This document shows positions 26,843 through 36,392 of a stretch of 64,000 bases of DNA, piece by piece. The DNA is taken from assembly GCF_963666545.1 (NCBI RefSeq), contig NZ_OY762899.1, positions 806,001-870,000 on the forward strand, read 5' to 3'. The DNA is from an uncultured Bacteroides sp. (GTDB lineage Bacteria; Bacteroidota; Bacteroidia; Bacteroidales; Bacteroidaceae). The notes beneath the pieces were generated by a model. That model had not been told where the DNA came from. It ran no database searches and was given only the letters and a program-made list of their open reading frames with translations. Position 1 is the first letter of the stretch. Each line of letters starts with the position of its first letter. A program made the position numbers and the translations under genes.

Positions 26843-28804
26843 TTATTCACTTTCATAAACACTTAGTTCTGTAATAGAGATAAATGAGGATACATCTTTA
26901 GTATACTTGTGCCAATGATCCTGAACTTTATCATCAAAAATAATACGAATACCTTTTGTTTGCACAGAGCCAAAGCTGAACACATACTGTGCAAAATGAG
27001 GCTGGAAGAAAACAATATCGTTTTTAGGAAGTTCAGGCGTTGATTTAAACTTACCAACATCATACCAATGATCGTCATCACCCAAATATTGAATATTCAA
27101 TGAAGTAAACCATCCTCCAAATTCTTCCAGACAGCCCATATTAAGGGTAAGCATATTAATAACATGTTCTTCTTTCCAACCATAACCGAAATAATCAATC
27201 TTTGGTAATTTACTTTTTGCAGCCAATGAATAAAATACAGATCCTACCCCGTTTTTTACTCCATCATTTATTACCTTAACATCCTTCGCATACATAGGTT
27301 TTCCGAAAGTTATCCAGCAAGAATCGAGTACTGCCTCATTTAGTTGGCGAATATTAGCATATATCGTATCAGCTTGCTGGGCGATATTGGGAGTTTTAAC
27401 TAATAAATTGAAATCTTTTGTAATATGCTTTTTGCCACAACTCAACTGAAGAGTGATAGGATATATACCTGCTTTACCGGGAACACCATCTAATTTTCCG
27501 TTTTTAAATGTTACATTCTCGGGTAAGTTACCTTTAATCAATTCCCAGCCAAAGTTCTCATTGGTTTTACAAGCAAAGGAATAATCGGTTGCTTTTCCAA
27601 CTTCCAAATCAGGATTGGGGCCCACGCAAAATTCCAACGGCGGTACATATTGTGCCTTGGCATTAATGTAAACCATATCTCCTTTAACCTTACCACCCTT
27701 TGCACAAACAAGCTCAAGGGCTTTTTGATAAGTTCGCTCTATCATGTCTTCAATAGATGCATCCGGCATATCAAAACGAGTGATATTGATATAGCGATCA
27801 TTAAATGGTTTTGTCCATCCTTCTATAGGCTCAGTTAAACTTTTCGGCAGAGATTTTGCTCCATACATAACTCCCAAGAGTCCGGATATAGTAGCAGCTT
27901 GATTATCACAATCAAAACCCATCGCGCAAGACAAATCAAGTGTGTGCTGGAAGTTTCCTCCTCCATACAGCATGGCCAGAATGCCACAAAGTCCGTTCAG
28001 ATTAGCATTCCAAATAGTCTTTGTCATGGCAGGTTCGTCTATATAATATTTCTTTGCCATTATCTGGCGAACTTTCACCCAATCATTCGGATATTCTTTA
28101 TAAAGATCCATCATTTCTCTTACTGCCAATGCATATCGGTCGTCGGCCGGAAGTTCTTTCAGCCCTTCCTTTATTAGTTGATATACATCTTTGCAGAAAA
28201 AGGCGTTTGCATACATAGCACCATATAACACCGTTGGAGAGACAGCCCATGAATCACTCGTAATCCGTGCTGCCCAATCGCTTTTTCCCGCAGCATACTT
28301 TATCATTCCAGGAGCCGTATAGCCCCATATTTCATTGATTAACTGCGGATCTATCTGATACCAATGCGGATTCAAATCTTTATTTCCGGTAAATGGAGGA
28401 GTTAGTCCCATATGCATTAACCCAAGTGTAGCCCTATTAGCCAACCAAACCCTGTCTGTTACATGATACATCCATGTATCTCGTATATCGGCATAGGTAG
28501 GCTCAACACCACACTTCTCCATCAATAAAAGATACATATATTCAATATCAGTATCATCATCAGAAAAAGCTCCGTTGTACTTCTGCAACTTATCCAGATT
28601 CTTGGTATATCCAAAAGGAAATCTCGATTCAGAAGCCGGCTCATCTACAAACTTATTCTCAAAAGGTAGTCCATAGATATTTCCGACCATTTGTCCTATC
28701 CATGCTCCGGCAATTTTATCTTTCAATTCTTCTTTTGATATCTTTTGTGCCGAAGCTTGGGATACTCCTATAAGCACTATCAAAATAATACAAATGTTCC
28801 TCAT
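26843..28804 (-). CDS. Exported ADP-ribosylglycohydrolase-family protein with Ig-like and discoidin-like modules (copy 1)
   Basis: A 653-residue protein from the ATG at 28804 (MRNICIILIVLIGVSQASAQ signal peptide). The ARH domain (about 22-385) has KIAGAWIGQMVGNIYGLPFE, the canonical metal motif FSDDDTDIEYM, NPHWYQIDPQLINE and CAMGFDCDNQAATISGLLG (DCDN where DxDT is usual). It is followed by an Ig-like domain (about 390-475, VTFKNGKLDGVPGKAGIYPITLQLSCG) and a discoidin-like C-terminal module (about 480-653). It is more divergent than copies 2 and 3, so it likely has a different leaving group. It lies 58 bp after the SusD gene. Confidence 0.8.
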   Translation of the reverse strand: MRNICIILIVLIGVSQASAQKISKEELKDKIAGAWIGQMVGNIYGLPFENKFVDEPASESRFPFGYTKNLDKLQKYNGAFSDDDTDIEYMYLLLMEKCGVEPTYADIRDTWMYHVTDRVWLANRATLGLMHMGLTPPFTGNKDLNPHWYQIDPQLINEIWGYTAPGMIKYAAGKSDWAARITSDSWAVSPTVLYGAMYANAFFCKDVYQLIKEGLKELPADDRYALAVREMMDLYKEYPNDWVKVRQIMAKKYYIDEPAMTKTIWNANLNGLCGILAMLYGGGNFQHTLDLSCAMGFDCDNQAATISGLLGVMYGAKSLPKSLTEPIEGWTKPFNDRYINITRFDMPDASIEDMIERTYQKALELVCAKGGKVKGDMVYINAKAQYVPPLEFCVGPNPDLEVGKATDYSFACKTNENFGWELIKGNLPENVTFKNGKLDGVPGKAGIYPITLQLSCGKKHITKDFNLLVKTPNIAQQADTIYANIRQLNEAVLDSCWITFGKPMYAKDVKVINDGVKNGVGSVFYSLAAKSKLPKIDYFGYGWKEEHVINMLTLNMGCLEEFGGWFTSLNIQYLGDDDHWYDVGKFKSTPELPKNDIVFFQPHFAQYVFSFGSVQTKGIRIIFDDKVQDHWHKYTKDVSSFISITELSVYESE

Positions 28805-28862
28805 TATAAAATATTTTAGGTTAATACAAGATTTAAAGTTTCGCACCTTAGTTAGCTAGACT

Positions 28863-30392
28863 TTAGTAACTATCATTTTGCACTAAGTTAGGATTTGCAT
28901 TCAATATATCCACAGGAATAGGGAAAACATTGCGGAAAGTTTGAGTACTTTGATCAGGATGAGCCCAATATTTTTTCAGATACTTTCCATAACGAATCAT
29001 ATCTTCATGACGCCATCCTTCCCAAGCCAATTCTCGACCACGTTCCGCATATAATTCATTCAAAGTCAATTCTCCTGATTTATAAATTGGGAGTCCGGCT
29101 CTTGTTCGAATTTTCTTCAGACCGTCCAATTGTACAGCTTGGCTTTCTTTGCTCTGGCGAATAAGTGCTTCAGTATACATCAAAATGACATCGGCATAGC
29201 GGAATATCACAAAATCATTATCCATACTCACTGTATAGTCTTTCAGCGAACCGTCTGTTTGATAATGCCATTTCCAACATCTTGCACCGTCATAAGTTCC
29301 ACGTCCTCCATTACTATTGTAATATTTCTTCTCATCAAAGACCGAAGTGTAAGCGAATTTTAAATCATTCCCACTTAAATCGTATTGTTCGCCATACAAC
29401 CAACTCTGGCTTCTGCGTAGATCATTGTCGGCATAGGTTTGAAAAAAGTCAGGTTGACAAATAAATCCGGACCATGGTTCCGCCGGAATGTTGAATGTAG
29501 CCTGCGAACCAGCCTCCAGCGTTAGTATATACAAATAAAATGCATTTGTTTCACCGCTCGTATATACATGATCATAGGGAATAACAAATATATTTTCTTT
29601 GGAGTTTTCATTGCTAGCATTAAAATTAGCAGAATAATCATCTTCCAACGAATAAACACCTGTATCCATGATTTTCTTGCAAACAGCTTCCGCCTTATCA
29701 TACATCGGCGTTCCAAACCAAACTTCGGCATTCAAATACATTTTTGCTAATATGCAATTAGCAGCAGCCTGAGTAATACGGCCATAGTTACTTGTAGAGG
29801 GTTGCACGTCCAGCTTATCAATATTATCATTGATTTCTTTTACAAGAAAATCAAACACTTCCTGTCGGCTTTCCTGTTTCGGATATCCCGTATCCGTATA
29901 GTCAACAGTAAATGGCACGTTCCCCCAGCAAGAAATAGCTTGATAGTAATAAAAGGCACGCAGTACCTTCATTTCAGCCACAATTTTATCTTTTCCATCA
30001 AACTCAATGCTAGAAAGTTCAGTCTCATAAATAATCTCGTTACAAGATGCTATTCCGTTAAAGATCCAGTTCCAACCTTTCGTAAGCAATTTATTCGATG
30101 CCGGAATCTTATTGGTTTGAATTTCTTCGTAACGCCCGTTGCTATACCATGAACCGCCACAAGCTGGCACAGCGCATTCATCAGAAGCCTGCAAAAGCAA
30201 TGTCCATAAACTTTGCTCCGCATTATAGCCTTGTAACTTAGTATATGCCCTTCCAGCATTGGCGATTAGTTCGTTCTCATTTTTAAAGAAATTATCTATG
30301 GAGATATTCGAATAAACATGCTCGTCGAGATCAGTACAACCGCACAACAGTCCCAAAACAAAGCCGCCTAATATAATATTAATCTTTTTCAT
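28863..30392 (-). CDS. SusD/RagB-family surface lipoprotein of the ribose-type locus
   Basis: A 509-residue outer-membrane lipoprotein (signal ending LLCGC) that caps its SusC partner and binds the ligand at the surface. Typical SusD features are the TPR-rich core (NELIANAGRAYTKLQGYN near 40, EMKVLRAFYYYQAISCWGNVPF near 140) and the C-terminal motif LYAERGRELAWEGWRHEDMIRYGKY followed by FPIPVDILNANPNLVQND. It lies 11 bp after its SusC. By position it corresponds to RusD in characterised ribose loci. Confidence 0.92.
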   Translation of the reverse strand: MKKINIILGGFVLGLLCGCTDLDEHVYSNISIDNFFKNENELIANAGRAYTKLQGYNAEQSLWTLLLQASDECAVPACGGSWYSNGRYEEIQTNKIPASNKLLTKGWNWIFNGIASCNEIIYETELSSIEFDGKDKIVAEMKVLRAFYYYQAISCWGNVPFTVDYTDTGYPKQESRQEVFDFLVKEINDNIDKLDVQPSTSNYGRITQAAANCILAKMYLNAEVWFGTPMYDKAEAVCKKIMDTGVYSLEDDYSANFNASNENSKENIFVIPYDHVYTSGETNAFYLYILTLEAGSQATFNIPAEPWSGFICQPDFFQTYADNDLRRSQSWLYGEQYDLSGNDLKFAYTSVFDEKKYYNSNGGRGTYDGARCWKWHYQTDGSLKDYTVSMDNDFVIFRYADVILMYTEALIRQSKESQAVQLDGLKKIRTRAGLPIYKSGELTLNELYAERGRELAWEGWRHEDMIRYGKYLKKYWAHPDQSTQTFRNVFPIPVDILNANPNLVQNDSY

Positions 30393-30403
30393 CGCTTTTG
30401 ATT

Positions 30404-33334
30404 TTAAAATGTAACATTAACACCAAATGTAAATTCCGTTGTCCGTGGATAATAATCCAGACTTTCCATACCAGGCTCCAACCCCGACAGTGCAACTTCA
30501 GGATCCACCCCCGAATACCCCGTAATGCAGAAAACATTTTGTGCGGTCAGACTCAATCTGAGTTTCTTTATCAATCTGGGAGAAAAATTCCATGTATATC
30601 CCAGGCAGATATTGTCCATCTTAAGATACGAGGCATCTTCAATATATTTAGATGAGTATTTATATGTTGTACTCGTAAAATTAGTTTTCGACAACCAGTT
30701 AGATGATATATTTCGCAAGCCAATACTACTAAGGTTTTCGTACTCCATTGCGTAATTGTTCAGAACATCACCACCTATTGACGCCCGAAGAGCAAAGCTT
30801 AAGTCAAAATTCTTATATTTAAAAGTATTACTCCACCCCAAAGTGGCGTCGGGATAAGCACACCCCAATTTCACCCAATCTTTTTCAGGCACCGATCCAT
30901 TACCATCTTGCCCGAGCAATACATCTGTTCCATCAGTATCTGTACCTAGCCAAACCGGACCATAGAATGTCCCCAGAGACTGTCCTTCAATTAATCGCTG
31001 CGTATAGCATGCTCCGCTAGTAGACCACCCTACTTTATACGTTCCGTTTGTGAATTCTTCGTTTGTGAATTTTGTTAGCTTATTCTTGTTATGAGACACG
31101 GTAAATACAGTATTCCATTCAAAGTCTTTCAATTTCACAGGTGTCCCTGAAACAGTAAGTTCTATTCCTTCGTTGGTAACTTTACCTACATTAGTAAATA
31201 AAGTATTATATACATATGGTGGAGTTGGAACTATATAATTATATAATAAATTAGATGTAGTACGTTTATAGTAATCAATAACAAAAGAAAGACGGCTATC
31301 CAGCAATGTCATATCCACACCAGCATTAAATTCCCCTTTCTTTTCCCATTTCAAATTCGGATTTGCATTACTGGCCGGTTGATATGTATTAATCCATTGT
31401 CCGTTATAGTAGAATTTCCCGGCAGTAGTCATCATTAGCAAAGATTTGTAATTCGCAAAATCCTGATTTCCGGTAACGCCATATCCTACCCTTAATTTCA
31501 AATCATTTATCCATGTTACATCAGATAAAAATTTCTCTTTATTAATACGCCAACCCATGCTTACAGCAGGAAACCATCCCCATTTATTGTTTGCTCCGAA
31601 ACGACTGGAGCCATCACGCCTTAACGAAGCAGAAAACAGATATTTATCATCATAGTTGTACATGAAACGTCCAAAGAATCCAATATAAGTATTATCTTCT
31701 TTGTACGAAGACATAGAAGCCTTTCCACTTGCGAGGTCCGTACCAGAACCTATATTATTTGTTTTACTATCATCAAAGTCAAAACCGGAATTTTTCATAG
31801 AAGCAGTTGAACTATAAGTATATTGATAATTATATCCTAAAAGAGTCTGGATAGAGTGTTTCCCGAATTCTTTCAAGTAATTCACTGTCGATTCATACTG
31901 CCTGTCATTTTGCTGATAGTTTGAAATATATGCCTGGCCATTTGTTCCTATCAGGCTCGGATAATAATGAGAATAATATTCCCGAGTTTCAAATTGCTCC
32001 TTATTAAAAGAAAGGAAGTTCTCCCATTTTAATCCCTCAATAGGTTTTACATTCAGAGTGATACGCATATTTGCTCCATAGTTGTCATCCCTATTACTCA
32101 AATCCCTTTCATTTATCATTGCTACGGGATTGTAATAAGACATTGCTTTAATGCGACTGTATCCTCCTGATTCCGTATCAGAAGCATCATAAACAGATTC
32201 TGTCGGATTGTGTGTAAACGCTTGTTCAAAAGCACTTGTCAAAGATGGAGCATATTTCCGATGAGATACATTAATATTGTAATCCAAATCCAGCCACTTG
32301 TCCAAAACAGACTGACGAATATTAGTGCGAGCCATCATCTTTTCAGAGCTATTGCGTTTTTGCAATCCATCACTTTTCTCATAATTAAATGAAGTATGGT
32401 GAGAAAATGTGCTCGATCCTCCGGAAATAGAAATATTGTGCTTATGGCTTATCGGAGTTTGTGTTATCTCTTTAAACCAATCTGTTTTGCCATCAAAGAC
32501 ATAACTGCTCAATTCCGGGCGATATTTTTCAATCACCCATTTAAAATCAGAAGCAGACAATGGCTTAGCTCTATGCGAAACGGTACCAACAGTAAGTTGT
32601 CCGTCATACGATATCTCTGTCACTCCACTTTTTGCTCGTTTAGTAGTAACAATTATCACTCCGTTAGTACCTCTTGTTCCGTAAATTGCCGCGGCAGATC
32701 CATCTTTCAATACATCAATGGACTCCACTTCTTGAAAATTTATATTCCGAATATCAGCGCCAATCACTCCGTCAACAATCACCAATGGGCCTTGTCCGGC
32801 CGAAAGAGTATTTGTTCCGCGAAGCAATATTTCATAACTTGCATTAGGATCTGCCCCATCCGGATTTACTATTTGTAGTCCGGCCACTTTACCTTGCAAC
32901 ATCCCCATCGCATTATTAAATGTTCCTGGGTTTAACCCTTCTTTTTTAATGCTTGACACGGAACCTGTCAATTCCTTTTTGGTAGTCGAGCCATAGCCTA
33001 TCACAACTACATCATCCAAGACCTTCATGTCCTCATGTAGATGAATAGTAAATTCACTTCGGTTGGTTACTTTTTCTTCTACCGCAACGTATCCCACATA
33101 AGAAATAACCAAAACATCAGAGTTTTTAGCTTTCAATTCAAAAGCACCGGATAAGTCCGTAATAGTACCGTTAGTCGTATTCTTCACAAGTACGCTAGCT
33201 CCAATAACCGGTTCGTTTGCATCATCCAGAACTTTACCTTTAATTACCCTTTGAGCAGCCACACTAGTGCTGACTAGGGATAATGCCACCCACAACATAG
33301 TTGTAAGCAGATTGTGATTTGAACATAGTTTCAT
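30404..33334 (-). CDS. SusC/RagA TonB-dependent transporter of the ribose-type locus
   Basis: A 976-residue outer-membrane TonB-dependent transporter, started at the ATG at 33334 (signal MKLCSNHNLLTTMLW..., cleavage after VAA). Order of domains: CarboxypepD_reg-like (about 30-105, IKGKVLDDANEPVIGASVLVK), plug (about 115-225, GYGSTTKKELTGSVSSI, LQGKVAGLQIVN, VDGVIGADIRNINFQEVESIDVLKD, IYGTRGTNGVIIVTTK) and a 22-strand barrel ending EFTFGVNVTF. There is no STN domain, so control is through the LacI protein and not an ECF/FecR pair. It lies 19 bp after the ribokinase. Confidence 0.94.
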   Translation of the reverse strand: MKLCSNHNLLTTMLWVALSLVSTSVAAQRVIKGKVLDDANEPVIGASVLVKNTTNGTITDLSGAFELKAKNSDVLVISYVGYVAVEEKVTNRSEFTIHLHEDMKVLDDVVVIGYGSTTKKELTGSVSSIKKEGLNPGTFNNAMGMLQGKVAGLQIVNPDGADPNASYEILLRGTNTLSAGQGPLVIVDGVIGADIRNINFQEVESIDVLKDGSAAAIYGTRGTNGVIIVTTKRAKSGVTEISYDGQLTVGTVSHRAKPLSASDFKWVIEKYRPELSSYVFDGKTDWFKEITQTPISHKHNISISGGSSTFSHHTSFNYEKSDGLQKRNSSEKMMARTNIRQSVLDKWLDLDYNINVSHRKYAPSLTSAFEQAFTHNPTESVYDASDTESGGYSRIKAMSYYNPVAMINERDLSNRDDNYGANMRITLNVKPIEGLKWENFLSFNKEQFETREYYSHYYPSLIGTNGQAYISNYQQNDRQYESTVNYLKEFGKHSIQTLLGYNYQYTYSSTASMKNSGFDFDDSKTNNIGSGTDLASGKASMSSYKEDNTYIGFFGRFMYNYDDKYLFSASLRRDGSSRFGANNKWGWFPAVSMGWRINKEKFLSDVTWINDLKLRVGYGVTGNQDFANYKSLLMMTTAGKFYYNGQWINTYQPASNANPNLKWEKKGEFNAGVDMTLLDSRLSFVIDYYKRTTSNLLYNYIVPTPPYVYNTLFTNVGKVTNEGIELTVSGTPVKLKDFEWNTVFTVSHNKNKLTKFTNEEFTNGTYKVGWSTSGACYTQRLIEGQSLGTFYGPVWLGTDTDGTDVLLGQDGNGSVPEKDWVKLGCAYPDATLGWSNTFKYKNFDLSFALRASIGGDVLNNYAMEYENLSSIGLRNISSNWLSKTNFTSTTYKYSSKYIEDASYLKMDNICLGYTWNFSPRLIKKLRLSLTAQNVFCITGYSGVDPEVALSGLEPGMESLDYYPRTTEFTFGVNVTF

Positions 33335-33353
33335 TAGATTATTGATTTTAAAG

Positions 33354-34271
33354 TTATAATATGATTTCATCTCTCATAGGAATAGACATTTGCGCTCCCA
33401 TCCGAGTAACCGAAATAGAAGATGCCTTACTGGCAAAGCATATAGCTTCCTTTAAGCTCCTATTCTCGGAAAGTGCAACGCATAAAGCCCCGCAGAAAGT
33501 ATCTCCCGCAGCAGTGGTATCAATAGCTTCAACCTTAAAAGCAGGAATATGAAAGAGTTCCTCTTTTTCATAAGCAATAGCACCTTTGGCACCCATTGTA
33601 ATGATAACAGTACTTACCCCTTTTGATATAATATTCAGAATGGCCTTTCGAGCAGAGTTTTCATCAATAATATTTATTCCCGAAATGATTTCGGCCTCTG
33701 TCACATTCGGTATCAGAATATCAACGTTTTTGAGTAATTCATCAGGTAGAGGCTCTTTAGGAGCAGGAGCAGGATTCAGAATAACTGTCGTTCCATTTTT
33801 TTTAGCAATTTCTGCAGCATATATCAATGTTTCTATAGGAGTTTCCAACTGCATCACCACAATAGAAGCCTCACCCATCTCCGGCTCAGCCTTTTCTATA
33901 TCATCCACAGACAATATACTATTAGCCCCCGAGGCTACCACAATGGTATTTTCTCCTTTCTTGTCTACATTGATTAATGCCACACCCGACGGTTTTTCCG
34001 AAGTCGTACCCACATACGTAGTTTCAATGCCTTCATTGCGCAACATTTTTATAGTATTGTTCCCAAACATGTCATTCCCTACCTTACAGATAAATACGGC
34101 TTGTCCTCCTAATCGGGCAATCGCCACTGCCTGATTTGCCCCTTTACCTCCGTGGGTCATTAAGAAACTTCCCCCCATAACAGTCTCCCCTGGCTTGGGT
34201 AAATGCTCTGCTTTAATAACCATGTCTGTATTACTGCTACCTATTACAATAATTTTTTTATTCATCTGCAT
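33354..34271 (-). CDS. rbsK: Ribokinase (PfkB family)
   Basis: A 305-residue cytosolic kinase that converts ribose to ribose 5-phosphate. Signatures are IVIGSSNTDMVIKAEHLPKPGET at the N-terminus, GGKGANQAVAIARLGG (around 42-57) and the ATP/anion-hole motif DTTAAGDTFCGALCVAL with the catalytic Asp near residue 255. An in-frame ATG two codons in (34265) is an equally good start. It is the first gene after the operator-promoter region and thus leads the minus-strand operon. Its presence is the main evidence that ribose is the end product of the locus. Confidence 0.92.
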   Translation of the reverse strand: MQMNKKIIVIGSSNTDMVIKAEHLPKPGETVMGGSFLMTHGGKGANQAVAIARLGGQAVFICKVGNDMFGNNTIKMLRNEGIETTYVGTTSEKPSGVALINVDKKGENTIVVASGANSILSVDDIEKAEPEMGEASIVVMQLETPIETLIYAAEIAKKNGTTVILNPAPAPKEPLPDELLKNVDILIPNVTEAEIISGINIIDENSARKAILNIISKGVSTVIITMGAKGAIAYEKEELFHIPAFKVEAIDTTAAGDTFCGALCVALSENRSLKEAICFASKASSISVTRMGAQMSIPMRDEIIL

Positions 34272-34309
34272 AATATATAATATTTAAGGTTACACATTCA
34301 AGTATCCAC

Positions 34310-34333
34310 ATTTGCACAATCGATTGTGCAAAT
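34310..34333. promoter_or_regulatory. LacI-type operator, perfect 24-bp palindrome
   Basis: A perfect palindrome centred on AATCGATT with flanking TTTGCACA / TGTGCAAA half-sites, the CG-centred form typical of LacI-family operators. It lies between the divergent ribokinase and lacI-type genes and overlaps the minus-strand -7 element (34329-34336), so bound repressor would block the operon promoter. Confidence 0.85.
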
Positions 34334-34336
34334 ATA
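34329..34336 (-). promoter_or_regulatory. -7 element of the ribose-type operon (TATATTTG)
   Basis: TATATTTG on the minus strand, 57 bp upstream of the ribokinase ATG and overlapping the right half of the palindrome. No matching -33 box was found. Confidence 0.65.
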
Positions 34337-34389
34337 GATATATTTTATAAAAAAAAGAATATTAGGCACTTTTTTATTAGAAAAAATAT

Positions 34390-34397
34390 TAATTTTG
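34390..34397 (+). promoter_or_regulatory. -7 element of the LacI-type gene (TAATTTTG)
   Basis: TAATTTTG matches TAnnTTTG, 17 bp upstream of the regulator's ATG; a very short leader is implied. No -33 box seen. Confidence 0.5.
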
Positions 34398-34414
34398 CAA
34401 AAACTATACAATTA

Positions 34415-35440
34415 ATGAAAAAAGATACCCTAATAGATATAGCTAAAATCACTGGATATTCTAAATCAACCATTTCCAGAGTATTAAATGGTAAATCAGA
34501 GCAATATCGAATTAGCGAAACTGCTAAAAATAACATATTACAGGTTGTTAAAGAGTTAAATTATAAACCGAACGTTACTGCACAAAGTTTGCGCAACAAC
34601 ATTACACATACCATTGGACTTGTCTTACCTCATATCGACAACCCTTTCTTTGCGAACATAGCTAGTATTGTTATTAGCGAAGCACAGAAATACAACTACA
34701 CGGTTATGCTAATCGACACCCTCGAAGATCCCATACAGGAAGAAAAAGCAATAGAGTCCCTCCTTGCCCGCAATATTGATGGTATCATACTAGTACCCAG
34801 TGGAGACAACCCTAAAAAATTAGAAGACTTCAGCAAGCATATCCCTCTCATTCTAATTGACCGCTATTTCGAAGGGCATAATCTTCCTTACGTCTCTACG
34901 GATAATTATGTAGGTGCTTATCAAGCTACCAAACTATTACTCGAATCGGGACATAGAAGAATCTTATGTATACAGGGACCCGAAATTTCCATCACCTCCC
35001 AGGAACGTGTCCGCGGTTGTAAAAATGCAGTAAATGAATTGGGAGACCCGAATCTTTTAGCCATCAAAGGGAACGACTTCTCCATACAGAACGGATATAT
35101 TGAAACTAAATTAGCAGCAACGCAGGAAGTTAGACCTACCGCTATATTTGCCTTAAGTAGCACAATCTTACTGGGAACTATAAAAGCGTTAAATGAGCAC
35201 AATATTCATGTGCCAGCAGACATATCCCTAATTTCATTCGATGATAATTTATACCTCGATTATCTAAACCCTCCGATTACTCGTATTGCTCAACCGCTTA
35301 CCAATATCGGGGTGATTGCAGTCAAAATGTTAATGCATAAGATTATTGAGAAAACAGATCTAAACACAGAGATACTTCTACAGCCAACAATAATAAAACG
35401 CGAATCAATAAAAGTAATATCATCCAATGAAGCGCAATAG
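34415..35440 (+). CDS. LacI-family transcriptional regulator of the ribose-type locus
   Basis: A 341-residue regulator. The N-terminal helix-turn-helix (TLIDIAKITGYSKSTISRVLNG, 5-26) and hinge (YKPNVTAQSLRNN) are followed by a periplasmic-binding-protein-like effector domain (HTIGLVLPHIDNPFFANI ... ISLISFDDNLYLDYLNPPITRIAQP) of the ribose-repressor type. It is divergent from the operon, with a perfect palindromic operator between them. Most probably it represses the operon in the absence of ribose or a ribose derivative. It differs in type from many PUL regulators (hybrid two-component or ECF). The effector is inferred. Confidence 0.88.
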   Translation: MKKDTLIDIAKITGYSKSTISRVLNGKSEQYRISETAKNNILQVVKELNYKPNVTAQSLRNNITHTIGLVLPHIDNPFFANIASIVISEAQKYNYTVMLIDTLEDPIQEEKAIESLLARNIDGIILVPSGDNPKKLEDFSKHIPLILIDRYFEGHNLPYVSTDNYVGAYQATKLLLESGHRRILCIQGPEISITSQERVRGCKNAVNELGDPNLLAIKGNDFSIQNGYIETKLAATQEVRPTAIFALSSTILLGTIKALNEHNIHVPADISLISFDDNLYLDYLNPPITRIAQPLTNIGVIAVKMLMHKIIEKTDLNTEILLQPTIIKRESIKVISSNEAQ

Positions 35441-35562
35441 GATTACCCCTATCAAGAAATATTTGGAAATAAGGATATATACTTTCATTATTCGTCGTTT
35501 ACTGAGTATAGCCGCGCAAGCTAAAATATACCCAAAGAAACGTTCTTTCATGCAAATGATCT

Positions 35563-36381
35563 TTATTTCAGCAATTGCGGAATCGGCTTAACCAATTTAT
35601 AACTGGCAGGATCATCACTCTGATCTTTGAGACGAATGCCGGATAGTTGTGCTTCAAAGACATGCTCTATAATCCATGCCAATTTAAAGGCTGCCTTGGC
35701 ATAACTCAACCCTTCGGGACGAATGTTAGAAATGCAGTTACGTTCCGATTCCAAACGACCCACATAGGGCATCCAAGTGAGATACATGCCCAAACTATCG
35801 GGTGAGGACAGTCCAGGACGTTCACCAATAAGCATTATCACCATTTTACATTTTAATAGCTGCCCTATTTCATCACCCAAAGCCACACGAGACTGATCGG
35901 CCAACACAATAGGAGCAAGTGATAAATCGAGTTCTTTGATATAAGGAAGAAGATGAGCAATAAGTGGAATAGCCTGTTTATGCACCGCTTTAGATGACAA
36001 TCCGTCACCAATAACAATTGCCACGTCGGCACCGGTAAATTGCAAGTCAATCAGATGTTGTCGGGCGCTTTCAGACAGACGACGCCCCAGATCGGGACGG
36101 GTAAGGTAGACGGTACGATTCGGAGCGGCACTCGAAGCATAAATCGTTTCTAATCCCATACTCCCAAGCTTTTGTTTCAACGTATCTTTGTCGAATGGCA
36201 AGTGAACGGCATCTTTGGCCCGGGCATGCGCCAGACTGAATTCTAGCATCTCACGGGTAGGCAGACTGTAACCTGTTCGCCCCAATGCAATGCGGGCATC
36301 TGTGAAAGCTTTTAATTCCTTCCAGTAATCTTGTTCAATGATTTCTTCTTCTTTTATCCTAATTAGCTTACTCATACTCAT
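35563..36381 (-). CDS. eutC: Ethanolamine ammonia-lyase small subunit
   Basis: A 272-residue light subunit of the adenosylcobalamin-dependent lyase that turns ethanolamine into acetaldehyde and ammonia. Signatures are FTDARIALGRTGYSLPTREMLEFSLAHARAKDAVH, TRPDLGRRLS, ADVAIVIGDGLSSKAVHKQ and IGERPGLSSPDSLGMYLTW with ERNCISNIRPEGLSY. I start it at the ATG at 36381, after the eutB stop; a second ATG two codons on (36375) is better spaced from the AAGGGA upstream. The long frame to 36435 overlaps eutB. Downstream it converges with the LacI-type gene. Confidence 0.93.
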   Translation of the reverse strand: MSMSKLIRIKEEEIIEQDYWKELKAFTDARIALGRTGYSLPTREMLEFSLAHARAKDAVHLPFDKDTLKQKLGSMGLETIYASSAAPNRTVYLTRPDLGRRLSESARQHLIDLQFTGADVAIVIGDGLSSKAVHKQAIPLIAHLLPYIKELDLSLAPIVLADQSRVALGDEIGQLLKCKMVIMLIGERPGLSSPDSLGMYLTWMPYVGRLESERNCISNIRPEGLSYAKAAFKLAWIIEHVFEAQLSGIRLKDQSDDPASYKLVKPIPQLLK

Positions 36382-36392
36382 TCCCTTTCTCT

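Noticed and set aside
26839..26862. Upstream start of ARH copy 2
   Set aside because: Overlaps the preceding stop and places extra polar residues before a clear signal peptide.
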